From CAVONV01 sp963697355 (GTDB lineage: Bacteria; Acidobacteriota; Vicinamibacteria; Marinacidobacterales; DATDRI01): a stretch of DNA of 64,000 nt. Position numbers and translations under genes: made by a program. How positions within the stretch are numbered: position 1 is the stretch's first letter; every line of letters begins with the position of its first letter. Where the stretch lies: the NCBI GenBank assembly GCA_963697355.1, contig CAVONV010000013.1, forward strand, positions 186,001 to 250,000, written 5' to 3'. The notes beneath the pieces are model-generated. The model did not search any database and was not told where the DNA came from. It saw only the letters and a list, made by a program, of their open reading frames with translations. Below, piece by piece: positions 25,200 to 33,928 of this stretch.

Positions 25200-26570
25200 A
25201 TGCGACTATTAGAGTCTAGAGAACACTCCGAGTTTCTGTCCGGACAGATGACCGAGTGGATCGAGTCTCTGTCCGTGGTTGGACGGACCGAGTACCTGTT
25301 CGAGCTCGAGATGTGGCTCAAATGTTTCGAGCGGTATTTCCGAGTTCGCAACCAACCGATGTCCTCCGATTCCGCGCGGACCTTGGTCATTCGCAGCTTC
25401 TACGAGGAAATAGGTTTGGTGTCCCAAGCCATTCAGCGTGTGAATCAGCTCTGCACCTACTTGTCCAGCGAAGACCGGGTCAATCAAGAGCGGTTCGACA
25501 AATACGTGGAGAACTACCTCCGCACGGGTGACATTATCGACCCCTACGTGGGCCGCCTACTACGGCGGAAGAGTCCGCAAGCCGGGCTAACGCTCCTCAG
25601 AGAGAGTTTCGAAGACCTTCAACTCGTTCTCTCCGATTTGACAAAGCTCTCACGCATTCCATTTCAAACCTTCCAGAGTATCGGTCGATTGATTTATCGA
25701 GAGATTCGCCGCAATGACTATCTCGGCATGCTGATCGACAAGAAATTCAAAACGGCATACGACCGGATTTCCAATGAATCCGTCATCGAGCTTCTTCACG
25801 GTGTGACGGATCGAGAGACTCGCCGCTTGGTTGCCAAGGTCTTTCTCGAGCTGTTTCGGTTGTTGCACTACCTGGAGTTCGCCGATCCGAGGCGGAGAGA
25901 ACGAAGCGAGCTTCGCACGACGGTTCTCATTTTTACCCTGATTGCTTCTGAAACCCGGAGCTTGTTGGAGTTTCTTCGTCTCCAGATGGACCGCCTGTAT
26001 CTCGAGCCCGATCTCAGGGATACTATCGAGCGATTCATCTACATCATTCCATTGGAGCTCCACAAAGTGTTGGATACTGAACTGACCGACATCTCGTCAT
26101 TCAAGCAGACCGATAGTGTTTACGTCTCCATTGAAAACTCACACGGTATCCTCCGTGATTGCTATCAGCACAGCGTCATACAGTTGGCGCAAGTGTTCGA
26201 GCCGGAAATAGAAGGGAAAGAAGTCTTTGGTGAATACGCGAACCGACTCGAGCAGTCCTTGGGGCTCATAAGGGATTTGACGCGGCTCATCGCAGTCGTT
26301 GGTCGTTTCAACAAGGCTGGTGAGGGACGACAAGCACGCGACGTGAAGGAGGCCGTCTCCGTCTTCTATCACCGTTCGATACGACATTTGATGTATCGCG
26401 ATTGGGCGACCTTCGAGATGTTTTCTGTGGAAATCACCCATTGCGATAACATCTCGGGCTTGAAGCAAATTACCCACCGTTTCGAGACCTATCTTCGTAC
26501 GCTTCTGAGGGAAGTCAGTAAGAGGAGTGTTCTGCAGGCTTCTTTGGACATGCAAGAGAAGGAAGAATAA
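25200..26570 (+). CDS. Large helical cytoplasmic protein, unknown function
   Basis: 456 residues, almost all predicted helix, rich in Arg, Leu and Glu, without signal peptide, membrane segment, cysteine cluster or recognisable enzyme motif. Segments such as YLRTGDIIDPYVGRLLRRK and SLGLIRDLTRLIAVVGRFN are typical of long amphipathic helices. It stands alone between two divergent signalling genes (GAF kinase and GAF/HD-GYP). I do not recognise the family. Codon use and start context look normal, so it is a real gene with confidence in existence but not function. Confidence 0.7.
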   Translation: MRLLESREHSEFLSGQMTEWIESLSVVGRTEYLFELEMWLKCFERYFRVRNQPMSSDSARTLVIRSFYEEIGLVSQAIQRVNQLCTYLSSEDRVNQERFDKYVENYLRTGDIIDPYVGRLLRRKSPQAGLTLLRESFEDLQLVLSDLTKLSRIPFQTFQSIGRLIYREIRRNDYLGMLIDKKFKTAYDRISNESVIELLHGVTDRETRRLVAKVFLELFRLLHYLEFADPRRRERSELRTTVLIFTLIASETRSLLEFLRLQMDRLYLEPDLRDTIERFIYIIPLELHKVLDTELTDISSFKQTDSVYVSIENSHGILRDCYQHSVIQLAQVFEPEIEGKEVFGEYANRLEQSLGLIRDLTRLIAVVGRFNKAGEGRQARDVKEAVSVFYHRSIRHLMYRDWATFEMFSVEITHCDNISGLKQITHRFETYLRTLLREVSKRSVLQASLDMQEKEE

Positions 26571-26586
26571 AGGAGAAAGCACGTTC

Positions 26587-26611
26587 GCGGCGCGTTGCCG
26601 AGCCGCGCCGC
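26587..26611. other. GC-rich hairpin in a convergent gap
   Basis: GCGGCGCG (26587-26594), loop of 9, CGCGCCGC (26604-26611), a perfect 8-bp stem. It lies between the 3' ends of the 25200 gene and the HD-GYP gene. There is no T tract, so it may slow or process both transcripts, but it is not a classical terminator. Confidence 0.4.
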
Positions 26612-26680
26612 CAACTAACGCGCGCGCTGTGGCTCAGTCGATCGCCTACCTCCTACTCTATCCTTCCTACTTCATTTATC

Positions 26681-27835
26681 TCATTCACTTTTGCTGTGAA
26701 GCGGTCCAGGTTTCTTCTCGAACGTGTCCTCTTCCTTGATTTGGCGCCGGATGGCCGCGATGATGCTGGGATCGAATTGCGTTCCTGAGTGGGCTTCCAT
26801 TTCACGGATCGCCATGTCAAAAGGAAGTGGTGTCTTGTAGGAATGCCTGCTTGTGATGATGTCGAAGGCTTCGCATGCGCCGATGATCCGCGACCCGAGG
26901 GGAATATCGGCTCCTTGTAGCTTCTTGGGATAGCCGCGACCGTCCCATCGCTCGTGATGATGGAGGATGATAGGGCCAAGGCCCCTCCAAAAAATGACGT
27001 CCTTTACCAGCTCATAGCCAATGACGGGGTGAAGCTCGATGCGCTCGCGAGTCCACTCCCCCAGCGTATCCAGCCTCAGCAGTCCGATGTCATGAAGAAG
27101 TGCGGCGAAATAGAGCTCCTTGAGATCCGGTTCGTTCATGCCGAGCCCACGACCGAGAAGATTGGCATATCGAGCGACCCTGCGAGCATGTCCGGCCTTG
27201 GTTGAGACGTGTGTGTCCATCGCCCCGATCAGGATTTCGATCACGTGCGTGAAGTAGTTGTTCTGTGCATCTCGGAGTCGCATGTGCTCGATCGAGATGG
27301 CCGCTTGATCGGCGAGATGAAACAAAATGTTGAGATCCTGCTCGTCGAACGGAGTGCCGCCTTTCTTGTTGATCAGCTCCAAAACACCCAAAATCCTGTC
27401 CTCGAATTGCAGGGGAACACAAAGGACCGATTGAGTCCGAAAGCCGGTGGCGTCGTCGAAAGCCGAACTGAAGCGTCGGTCGGCATCGACGTCGTTGACG
27501 ACGGCAGGCCGTCCTGTCGAGGCAGCCCATCCGGCGATACCTTCTCCCGGCTCAACGATGAGGGGCTGGACTTCCTTGGCCTTGGTTCCGTAGGCCGTTC
27601 GGAACCGGAGTTTCTGATCCTCATCGTAGAGGAGGATAGAGCCTGCCTCGGTACCCACTGTGTCGGCTGCTGTTTGAACGATGGTGTCGAGCAAGACGTC
27701 TAGGTGGATGATACTCCTATAGGCCTTGGTTACGTCTAGGACGGTTTTGAGCTTGTGAACGTAGATCGACTCGGGATCGGAACTCATCGTCTTTGAGTTT
27801 GGCTCGGCTGATCGGCTTATAGGGGAGGCTATCAT
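26681..27835 (-). CDS. GAF / HD-GYP domain phosphodiesterase
   Basis: 384 residues. GAF domain about 38-190 (AGSILLYDEDQKLRFRTAYG), then HD-GYP about 200-365 with H...HDIG (LLHDIGLLRLD), the later HHHERWDGRGYPKKLQG and the GYP triad intact. Enzymes with these residues hydrolyse cyclic di-GMP (family knowledge), here probably under control of a GAF ligand. The start could be 27835 or the internal ATG at 27787 (MSSDPESIYV), which is nearer the domain. No GGDEF or EAL partner in the window. Confidence 0.9.
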   Translation of the reverse strand: MIASPISRSAEPNSKTMSSDPESIYVHKLKTVLDVTKAYRSIIHLDVLLDTIVQTAADTVGTEAGSILLYDEDQKLRFRTAYGTKAKEVQPLIVEPGEGIAGWAASTGRPAVVNDVDADRRFSSAFDDATGFRTQSVLCVPLQFEDRILGVLELINKKGGTPFDEQDLNILFHLADQAAISIEHMRLRDAQNNYFTHVIEILIGAMDTHVSTKAGHARRVARYANLLGRGLGMNEPDLKELYFAALLHDIGLLRLDTLGEWTRERIELHPVIGYELVKDVIFWRGLGPIILHHHERWDGRGYPKKLQGADIPLGSRIIGACEAFDIITSRHSYKTPLPFDMAIREMEAHSGTQFDPSIIAAIRRQIKEEDTFEKKPGPLHSKSE

Positions 27836-27915
27836 GCTAATTCACTGAGCGTCAAATAGATTTTCGTCCGATGGTTTCCGGGAAAACGACCTTGAGGTGA
27901 GATATGCGGGATCGG

Positions 27916-27944
27916 TTGACACAATCGGGGGGTCATGCTATCTT
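27916..27944 (+). promoter_or_regulatory. Sigma70-type promoter of the cNMP-FHA gene
   Basis: TTGACA (27916-27921), 17-base spacer, TATCTT (27939-27944). The -35 is perfect and the -10 matches 4 of 6. The start codon is 42 bases downstream, with AAGGGG in between. Confidence 0.6.
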
Positions 27945-27986
27945 GCTCATCGTTAAGGACTACTCGTCTTTCAAGGGGTGAGACTC

Positions 27987-28775
27987 ATGTCAGGCCGGGA
28001 GAACCCTTTTGCCAAATTCCTGAGCCACTTCACCAAGGGCCAATTCGTCTTTCGCGAAGGTGAAGAGGGTGATGAAATGTACATCATCCAGACGGGCAAG
28101 GTGTCGATTTGCAAGAACATCCGGAACAAGAAAACGACACTGACCGTGCTGGAAAAGGGCGATTTCTTCGGTGAAATGTCCATTTTGGAGCGTCTTCCCC
28201 GAACGGCCGACGCTGAGGTCGTGGAGAATGCGGACCTCATCACGATCAACAGCCAAACGTTCGGCGAAATGATCCGATCCAATCCGGAGATCGCAGTACG
28301 CATGCTGCGCAAGTACTCTATGCGCATGCGGGATCTCTCGGAACAGATGGAAAATTACCTGGAGGCTCGGGACGATGCGGACTTCGCCGTGCCGTCTCTC
28401 GATGCTCCTGCCCGTCAGGAAGTGCCCGCCACCGTTCCGGCGTCGGGGAAAACGAAAGCCTACTTCATCGGCAAGAATACCGGTAAGATCTATCCTATCT
28501 ACAAAGACGAAGTGTTACTGGGACGCTATGATTCGGTGACCGGGCATCGGCCTGAGATCGACCTCACCGAGGAGGACGTGAACCGGAACGTGAGCCGCCG
28601 TCACGCTCGATTGCAATTCAAGGATGGCGCCTACCTGGTGGCCGAGGAGATCGGGACGATGAACGGCACGTATCTCAATGGCAAGAAACTACCCACGGGT
28701 GTGTTGACCCCGATCAAAGACGGGGATGAGCTCTTGCTCTGTAGAGTCCCCGTGATATTCAAAATGGCCAGCTAG
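27987..28775 (+). CDS. Cyclic-nucleotide-binding domain fused to FHA domain
   Basis: 262 residues from ATG 27987, preceded by AAGGGG. N-terminal cNMP beta-roll (about 10-120) with GEMSILERLPRTADAEV in the phosphate cassette, a linker with proline and alanine, and a C-terminal FHA domain (about 155-258) with LLGRYD, SRRHARLQF and GTMNGTYLNG. No DNA-binding part. The fusion would let a nucleotide signal control binding to phosphothreonine proteins; partners could be substrates of the kinase at 13.7 kb (inference). Ends 16 bases from the convergent secretin gene. Confidence 0.87.
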   Translation: MSGRENPFAKFLSHFTKGQFVFREGEEGDEMYIIQTGKVSICKNIRNKKTTLTVLEKGDFFGEMSILERLPRTADAEVVENADLITINSQTFGEMIRSNPEIAVRMLRKYSMRMRDLSEQMENYLEARDDADFAVPSLDAPARQEVPATVPASGKTKAYFIGKNTGKIYPIYKDEVLLGRYDSVTGHRPEIDLTEEDVNRNVSRRHARLQFKDGAYLVAEEIGTMNGTYLNGKKLPTGVLTPIKDGDELLLCRVPVIFKMAS

Positions 28776-28791
28776 TTTCCGCTACGGGCCA

Positions 28792-30510
28792 CTATTCGTT
28801 GTCTCTCTCCCGCTCTGGTTGTTGCTGCGGTTGCTGCCGAGGTGGGGTTGGTGTGGGCGCCTCGTAGATCACGGTTCCGGGAACGCCTCCCTCGATTGTG
28901 AAAGATTTGAGCTCCTCTATCGTGAGACCGGCACGCCGAATGAGTCGAGGCGTCAGCGTCAAGACGATGTCCAGTTCCTTGACTTCGTTCTTGTTGGCAG
29001 AGAACAAACGACCAAGGATGGGGATGCTGGCAAGTCCCGGCGTACCCGTCAAGCTCGTTCGTTCTTCATCACGAATGAGCCCCGCAAGGAGACTCGTTTC
29101 ACCTTCTCGCAGCCTAAGAACGGTATTGACGCTCCGGTTGCCAAAGGTGGGAAGACCTCCGAAGCCGGTTCCTGAGATGGCGCTGAGTCGGAACTGCAGC
29201 GCCAGACTAATGTCGTCGTTGTGGTGGATGCGAGGCAGGATTTCGACGTTGACACCGATGTTCTCGTACTCGAAGGTCGTCACGGGTTGTTGTTCGATAC
29301 CTCCTGCGGCGATAGGAGTAAACGTCGTGATGGGGACCGGCACGCGGTCACCAAATTCGACGAGTGCTGCTTGCCCATCCACGGACCGGAGCTTTGGGCT
29401 TGCCAAGATCCGCGTGTCGCCGTCTTCACGTAACAGCTTCATCACCGCTCCAGGGAGACCGGCGACAGTGATGTTCGAGCTTTGATAGAGGGTTTGGTCC
29501 AGCGTGGTGTCCGCCGGACTGAGCGTGGTCGCGATCCCCGACACGCCTTGTATCAAAGAAGTAAGCTGGATTCCGTATTCTTCGAGTCGGGCACGGCCGA
29601 CTTCCAAGAGCTCCACCTCGATGATGACCTCACCGCGACTACGGTCCACGGTGGCGATGATCCTCTCCGCCGCAGCGATTTTTTCGGGCGTGTCAACGAT
29701 GGTCAATGCATTGGTATTGGTATGGGGGGCAATACGACGGGCGCCCAAAGTGATTCTCAAGAGATCGATGGTCTCTTTGAGGTCGGCGGAGGAGAGATAA
29801 AAGGTTTTTGTGACGATTTCTTGGTATTCGCGGCGCTTGGCCGTTGTGTCGGGAACGACGATGACGATGTTGTCGGATTCGACGCGGTAGAAGTTCTTGG
29901 AAATCCGACAAAGCGAGCTTAGCGCGTCTTCAAAGTCGGCATCATGCAGCTCGATGGAAACCGTCCGGTCGGCGAAGTCGCCGTCGAAAACGACGTTCAC
30001 ACCCGCCATTTTGCCGACCGAGATCAGCACGTCGCGCAAACTGGCGTTGCGGAACACAAAGCCCGCCGGTTGGTCGGCACCGGGGTCGAGCGTGAGCTTG
30101 CCGAGTGGAGACTCCTTGGCCCGGCTTTTGATGTCGGCGATGGAATCCTGTGCTGCCGCCTCTCTTCCTTCCCGAACAGCTTTTTCGACCCGCTCGAGCT
30201 CCTTCAGGATGTGGGTGGCACCGGGATTGAATGCCAGCGCCAGCAGAAGCTCTTCTCGAGATCCTTCGTAGTCACCAGCGGCTTTGAGTTTGATGCCGCG
30301 ATCGGCATGAGCCTCAGCCGCTCGCACCTTTGCGCGATCTAGACTGCGGCGGAACTCGGCGTTGTCGGGATCTTCAGAGAGCGCGCGATTGTAGTGATTG
30401 ACCGCTTCGTCAAAGCGGCCTGCCTGCTCCGCTTTGTCACCGGCGTTGTAGTTCTTGTTGACGGCACACGACATCGATATGGCAGCGACAATCATGATCC
30501 AGAACTTCAT
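28792..30510 (-). CDS. TPR-secretin lipoprotein (type II/III secretion secretin family)
   Basis: 572 residues. Lipoprotein-like start MKFWIMIVAAISMSC, TPRs (about 18-110), STN domain (about 150-205: FRNASLRDVLISVGKMAGVN), one N1-type domain (about 225-290: TLGARRIAPHTNTNALTIVD) and the secretin core (about 295-520) with VPVPITTF and LLAGLIRDEE. Gln/Pro-rich tail. It is distinct from PilQ at 40.5-43.1 kb, having no AMIN domains. It lies 13 bases after lolA. No other type II or Tad genes are in the window, so its partner system is elsewhere or it acts alone. Confidence 0.88.
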   Translation of the reverse strand: MKFWIMIVAAISMSCAVNKNYNAGDKAEQAGRFDEAVNHYNRALSEDPDNAEFRRSLDRAKVRAAEAHADRGIKLKAAGDYEGSREELLLALAFNPGATHILKELERVEKAVREGREAAAQDSIADIKSRAKESPLGKLTLDPGADQPAGFVFRNASLRDVLISVGKMAGVNVVFDGDFADRTVSIELHDADFEDALSSLCRISKNFYRVESDNIVIVVPDTTAKRREYQEIVTKTFYLSSADLKETIDLLRITLGARRIAPHTNTNALTIVDTPEKIAAAERIIATVDRSRGEVIIEVELLEVGRARLEEYGIQLTSLIQGVSGIATTLSPADTTLDQTLYQSSNITVAGLPGAVMKLLREDGDTRILASPKLRSVDGQAALVEFGDRVPVPITTFTPIAAGGIEQQPVTTFEYENIGVNVEILPRIHHNDDISLALQFRLSAISGTGFGGLPTFGNRSVNTVLRLREGETSLLAGLIRDEERTSLTGTPGLASIPILGRLFSANKNEVKELDIVLTLTPRLIRRAGLTIEELKSFTIEGGVPGTVIYEAPTPTPPRQQPQQQPERERDNE

Positions 30511-30523
30511 GGCACATCGACTC

Positions 30524-31234
30524 CTATGGATGGCGAACGTTCGGAGATTCCGAGGCCGTTACGATATCGACACCGTTAGGTATGGTGAACAGGAACAGCG
30601 AATCGGGAATGTTCTTGTTTTCCTTGATATCTTCGAAAAGGAACTCGGTCCTGTTCTCTAAGCTGTCGATCAACATGACCCGCAAGAATTGACCTGAGCT
30701 TGGCTCGATCTCGATCTCGATCTTCTCGATGTCTTCGTAGCGGCGAAGGGGCAGAAGACGCAAAACCACTCCGCCACGAAGGGGATCGGAGCTCGTGCGC
30801 TCCACGGTGAAGGCTTCCTTGATCCGGCTTTGACCGGCGAGGAGGGAAAGCGGAGAATCGGGGCTCATCCCGAGGGCTCCCCCGGAGGCGTGGTTCACGA
30901 AAACCTGCTTTTCCTCGGGCAAATAGAAATATGTTTTCGATCCGTTCGTCAAGAATAGCTTTCGCTCGGGACTCATGTAGTCCCAGCGCATGCGACCCGG
31001 CTTCTTGATCGAGACGACGCCGCTTTCTTCGATGAGTTTTCCCAACAGCTGACGATGGTAGCGTTGCCTGAAACGAGCCTCGAAATCGTGGACTTCATCA
31101 AGGTGCGTCTGGATGCGGCGGACGAGCTCGTCGGTTGACGGGGTGGACTGAGTCTTCGCAGGCGTTCCCGCAAGAGCCATGGTTATGAGCAAATACCACA
31201 TTACGGGTACCATTGTACTACGCCAGATTGACAA
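30524..31234 (-). CDS. lolA: Outer-membrane lipoprotein carrier protein LolA
   Basis: 236 residues from TTG 31234; the n-region LSIWRSTMVPVMWYLLITMA gives a positive charge and a hydrophobic signal. An ATG at 31213 would drop the charge. LolA fold indicators: FEARFRQRYHRQLLGKLIEE, KPGRMRWDYMSPERKLFLTN and IDSLENRTEFLFEDI. LolA shuttles lipoproteins from LolCDE to the outer membrane. Being paired with a lipoprotein secretin suggests, as inference, that it may serve its sorting. AAAGGAG is 13 bases upstream. Confidence 0.87.
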   Translation of the reverse strand: MSIWRSTMVPVMWYLLITMALAGTPAKTQSTPSTDELVRRIQTHLDEVHDFEARFRQRYHRQLLGKLIEESGVVSIKKPGRMRWDYMSPERKLFLTNGSKTYFYLPEEKQVFVNHASGGALGMSPDSPLSLLAGQSRIKEAFTVERTSSDPLRGGVVLRLLPLRRYEDIEKIEIEIEPSSGQFLRVMLIDSLENRTEFLFEDIKENKNIPDSLFLFTIPNGVDIVTASESPNVRHP

Positions 31235-31483
31235 CTGCGGCAGGTGACTCCTTTGCCTTTATGCCCTCTTCTAATCAACTTCCCTTGGGCACGGGCATTG
31301 CAAGCAGCAGCCGAACGAAGCTGTGCCTCGCAATCCGGTGTCTGACGGGTCATTGCTCACTGGCTTCTGACCTCTACTAGGCCAAGGCATGCCACTACCT
31401 ACCGCCTACTGGCTCCCCCCGGCTCGGGCAGGGGCGCGGGGCATCCTTACGAAGTTGGTTCCTGATGCGGTGGACCTCCCGGC

Positions 31484-31515
31484 CGTGCTCGTCACTGACC
31501 TCCGGCCTCTGGCCT
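31484..31515. repeat. 7-bp degenerate repeats 3' of the small membrane protein
   Basis: CTGACCTC, CGGCCTC, TGGCCTC, TACC in roughly 7-base register directly beyond the stop of the gene at 31516-31833. The rest of the 31235-31515 gap has similar weak 7-mers and no gene. Confidence 0.35.
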
Positions 31516-31833
31516 CTACCTTCCGGACATGCGGGCCTTGATGACTTGGAGAGCGTTGTTGATACGGCTGATCTTTCGGTTTCGTGCTTGTAGAGATTGG
31601 GTATCGTCCAGCGCGGGTTGTCGACCGCGTTCGTCGGTCATCACTTTTTGAAGCTCGTGCTGGAGCTGATTGAGCTCCTGGCGGTTAAGTCTTCGGAGCG
31701 TCATGGCGGTAACGAGCATGTATCCGCCCGCAATCTGGCTTGCCATGGCAAAGGCACTACCGCCTAGAAAATTTCCCATTGTCTGCACCCGCTTTAAGAA
31801 TGTCGTCCGCCTTCGTTCGCTCAGGTTTCTCAT
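31516..31833 (-). CDS. Small protein with one membrane segment, unknown
   Basis: 105 residues from ATG 31833 (MRNLSERRRTTFLKRV) or 87 from ATG 31779. A hydrophobic stretch near FAMASQIAGGYMLVTAMTL could span the membrane; the rest is charged and helical, ending VIKARMSGR. The open frame extends further to 31971, but that part is translation of a tRNA gene and is excluded. No recognised family. Same strand as tRNA-Ala and the AlaX gene. Confidence 0.5.
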   Translation of the reverse strand: MRNLSERRRTTFLKRVQTMGNFLGGSAFAMASQIAGGYMLVTAMTLRRLNRQELNQLQHELQKVMTDERGRQPALDDTQSLQARNRKISRINNALQVIKARMSGR

Positions 31834-31870
31834 TCGAACTACGGCGAGACAAATCTCACTTCGTGAGATT

Positions 31871-31946
31871 TGGTGGACGGCAACGGGATCGAACCCTCGA
31901 CCTCGGCGTTGCGAACGCCGCGCTCTCCCATCTGAGCTAGCCGCCC
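31871..31946 (-). tRNA. tRNA-Ala (anticodon CGC)
   Basis: 76 bases with encoded CCA. Acceptor GGGCGGC/GCCGTCC, D arm GCTC...GAGC, anticodon arm CGGCG-TTCGCAA-CGCCG (anticodon CGC), T loop TTCGATC. The T stem GAGGG/CCGTT has one G-G mismatch and one G-U pair, unusual; it may be a base error. Cloverleaf otherwise complete. Confidence 0.9.
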
Positions 31947-32006
31947 ATCTATTGACAAAAGATGCTACCACATGGAAGTAGCCAGAGACCAGAGACGGGT
32001 GGAGAA

Positions 32007-32031
32007 GTGACCAGTGACCAGTGACCAGTGA
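32007..32031. repeat. 7-bp tandem array GTGACCA
   Basis: Three exact 7-base copies (32007-32027) and a partial fourth. Similar ACTGATT/GATCACT words continue to about 32095 at the 3' end of the AlaX gene. Confidence 0.7.
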
Positions 32032-32089
32032 AGATCCTACTGATTGCTGGCGACTGTTGATTACCGGACTACTGATTACTGATCACTCT

Positions 32090-33304
32090 TCACTGGCTAC
32101 GGGTCTCTATCATCGCGGTCAGAGTCTGTTTCGCCGTCTCCAGGGCTTCTGCAAGGCCGCTAAGCAATGAGCCGCCTCCTTGTGCCATGTGCGGTGAGCC
32201 CCCGCCGTTCCCCTTCACCGCAGGAACCACCATGCGCAAGAGTTCTGCCATGTCCATATCGGGTATGTTGGCGGAACACCCAAAAACGAGATGCGCTCTG
32301 CCTTGTGCCCTCGCGCCGAGTAGGGCCACTCGAGACGGATCCTTGGTTAAGAAGATCGTCAGAAGCCGTAGCTCTCCGGGATTCACATCCTCCACCTCAC
32401 GCACGACCACTCTCAAGTCGGCCATTTGTTCAGCTTCTGCGAGCCAGTTCTTTGCACGGTTGTGAAGCAGCTCTTCTCGGAGCGATTGGATTTGTCTTAC
32501 ACGTTCTTTCTTCTCTTCGATCAGTTTCGCTGCGGTTTCGACGAGGTCCTCCTCGGGGCAGCTCAAGACACGGGCAAGGGACCGAATTCTCTCGACGGTC
32601 GCTTTGTGGTCACGAAGCGCGCGGTCTCCACAGACGAACTCGACGCGGGTCCCGCCCTTGAAACGTTCCATCGCCCGGATCATGATCGGGCCTACTTCCG
32701 CCGTCGTCTGGGGATGAGTGCCGCAGCAAGCCTGTCGATCGAAGTCCTCGATGTCCACGATGCGCAAGATGCCCTCGACGTTCGGCTCTTTCCGGAGCGC
32801 GAGTCGCTCCGCTTCCTCTGACTTGACGAAGTAGCTTCGAATAGAGTGTCCGTTTCGAACCGCCCGATTGGCTTTTCGTTCGACATCGGCGACGACTTCC
32901 GGTGCGATCGAAGCGCGATCCAAATCAATCGTGGATCTCGACGCTCCTAAATGGAAGGATCGGGTCTGAGCGAGAGCCCTCTCGAGAAAAGCGGCGGAAA
33001 GGATGTGTTGTCCGGCATGTTGCTGCATGTGGTCGTGGCGACGGTCAAAGTCGATCCGGCACTCGACCCTGTCCTTTTCAGGGAACCGTTCCAGGAAGTG
33101 CAGCACCACTTCTCCCTTCTCGATGACGCGAGTGATCGGGATGCCATCAATCGTTCCGAGATCGTGAGGTTGTCCGCCCGAATCAGGATAGAAAAACGTT
33201 TCCTTCAAAGCTACCGCCGGCCCGTCGGGTGTGTCTAGGCGGTCGACAATGATGCCTTCGAACTGAGTTGCGTAGGCGTCGATGTGGTAGAGACGTTTGG
33301 TCAT
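32090..33304 (-). CDS. AlaX-type alanyl-tRNA editing protein with DHHA1 domain
   Basis: 404 residues. N-terminal tRNA-binding/beta-barrel region (YPDSGGQPHDLGTI), then the AlaRS-like editing domain with zinc ligands in QHAGQHILSAAF and CCGTH, a coiled-coil (about 265-300), and a C-terminal DHHA1-like domain ending HMAQGGGSL. No aminoacylation domain, so it is a free-standing trans-editing protein (AlaX-L type) that hydrolyses Ser- or Gly-tRNA(Ala) (family knowledge). tRNA-Ala(CGC) lies 143 bases downstream on the same strand. Start ATG 33304, MTKRLYHIDAYAT. Confidence 0.9.
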   Translation of the reverse strand: MTKRLYHIDAYATQFEGIIVDRLDTPDGPAVALKETFFYPDSGGQPHDLGTIDGIPITRVIEKGEVVLHFLERFPEKDRVECRIDFDRRHDHMQQHAGQHILSAAFLERALAQTRSFHLGASRSTIDLDRASIAPEVVADVERKANRAVRNGHSIRSYFVKSEEAERLALRKEPNVEGILRIVDIEDFDRQACCGTHPQTTAEVGPIMIRAMERFKGGTRVEFVCGDRALRDHKATVERIRSLARVLSCPEEDLVETAAKLIEEKKERVRQIQSLREELLHNRAKNWLAEAEQMADLRVVVREVEDVNPGELRLLTIFLTKDPSRVALLGARAQGRAHLVFGCSANIPDMDMAELLRMVVPAVKGNGGGSPHMAQGGGSLLSGLAEALETAKQTLTAMIETRSQ

Positions 33305-33355
33305 GATGGAAGCCCGAGACTCCAGGCGGTTGGAAGGATCGAGTTCGGCTGAGAG

Positions 33356-33913
33356 CTAGACCGTCATCAGCTCCTTTTCCTTTTTTTGGAGGAGCTCGTC
33401 GAGCTGTTTGATATGCTCGTCGGTGCTCTCTTGGACTGACTTGAGCGCGCGCTTTTCGTCATCTTCCGATATTTCTTTGTCCTTCATCAATTTCTTCAAT
33501 TGATCGTTTGCATCTCTGCGGACTTGACGAACTGCGGTGCGGCCTTCCTCGGTCAACTTGCTGACATGTTTGACGAGAACCTTCCGACGCTCCTCGGTCA
33601 GAGCCGGGATAGGAATGCGGAGAATCTTGCCGTCGTTTACCGGATTGAGATCGAGATCCGAGGACAATATGGCTTTCTCGATCAAGGGGAGAATAAACGT
33701 TTCCCAAGGCTGTACAGTGATGAGATTTCCCTCTGGAATGGCAAGGTTGGCTACTTGATTGAGAGGCGTGGGATTGTCGTAGTAGTCGACCATTATTCCA
33801 TCCAGTATGGCCAGAGAAGCCCGACCGGTTCGGACCGCCGCCATTTCTTTTCGCACCACATCGACCGAGTTGTCCATTCGGCGTTTAGCGTCAGCAAGGA
33901 TATCCTTGACCAT
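33356..33913 (-). CDS. frr: Ribosome recycling factor
   Basis: 185 residues, exact family length. Signatures: VRTGRASLAILDGIMVDYYD, NVLIVQPWE-like ITVQPWE and the tail VRRDANDQLKKLMKD. RRF with EF-G splits post-termination ribosomes. It lies 15 bases after pyrH, the usual order (tsf-pyrH-frr). Last gene of the rplM operon; no clear terminator found beyond its stop. Confidence 0.96.
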   Translation of the reverse strand: MVKDILADAKRRMDNSVDVVRKEMAAVRTGRASLAILDGIMVDYYDNPTPLNQVANLAIPEGNLITVQPWETFILPLIEKAILSSDLDLNPVNDGKILRIPIPALTEERRKVLVKHVSKLTEEGRTAVRQVRRDANDQLKKLMKDKEISEDDEKRALKSVQESTDEHIKQLDELLQKKEKELMTV

Positions 33914-33928
33914 GGTAATCTCTCCTTT

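Noticed and set aside
31834..31971. N-terminal extension of the small membrane protein
   Set aside because: It translates tRNA-Ala(CGC); a start after the tRNA is preferred.
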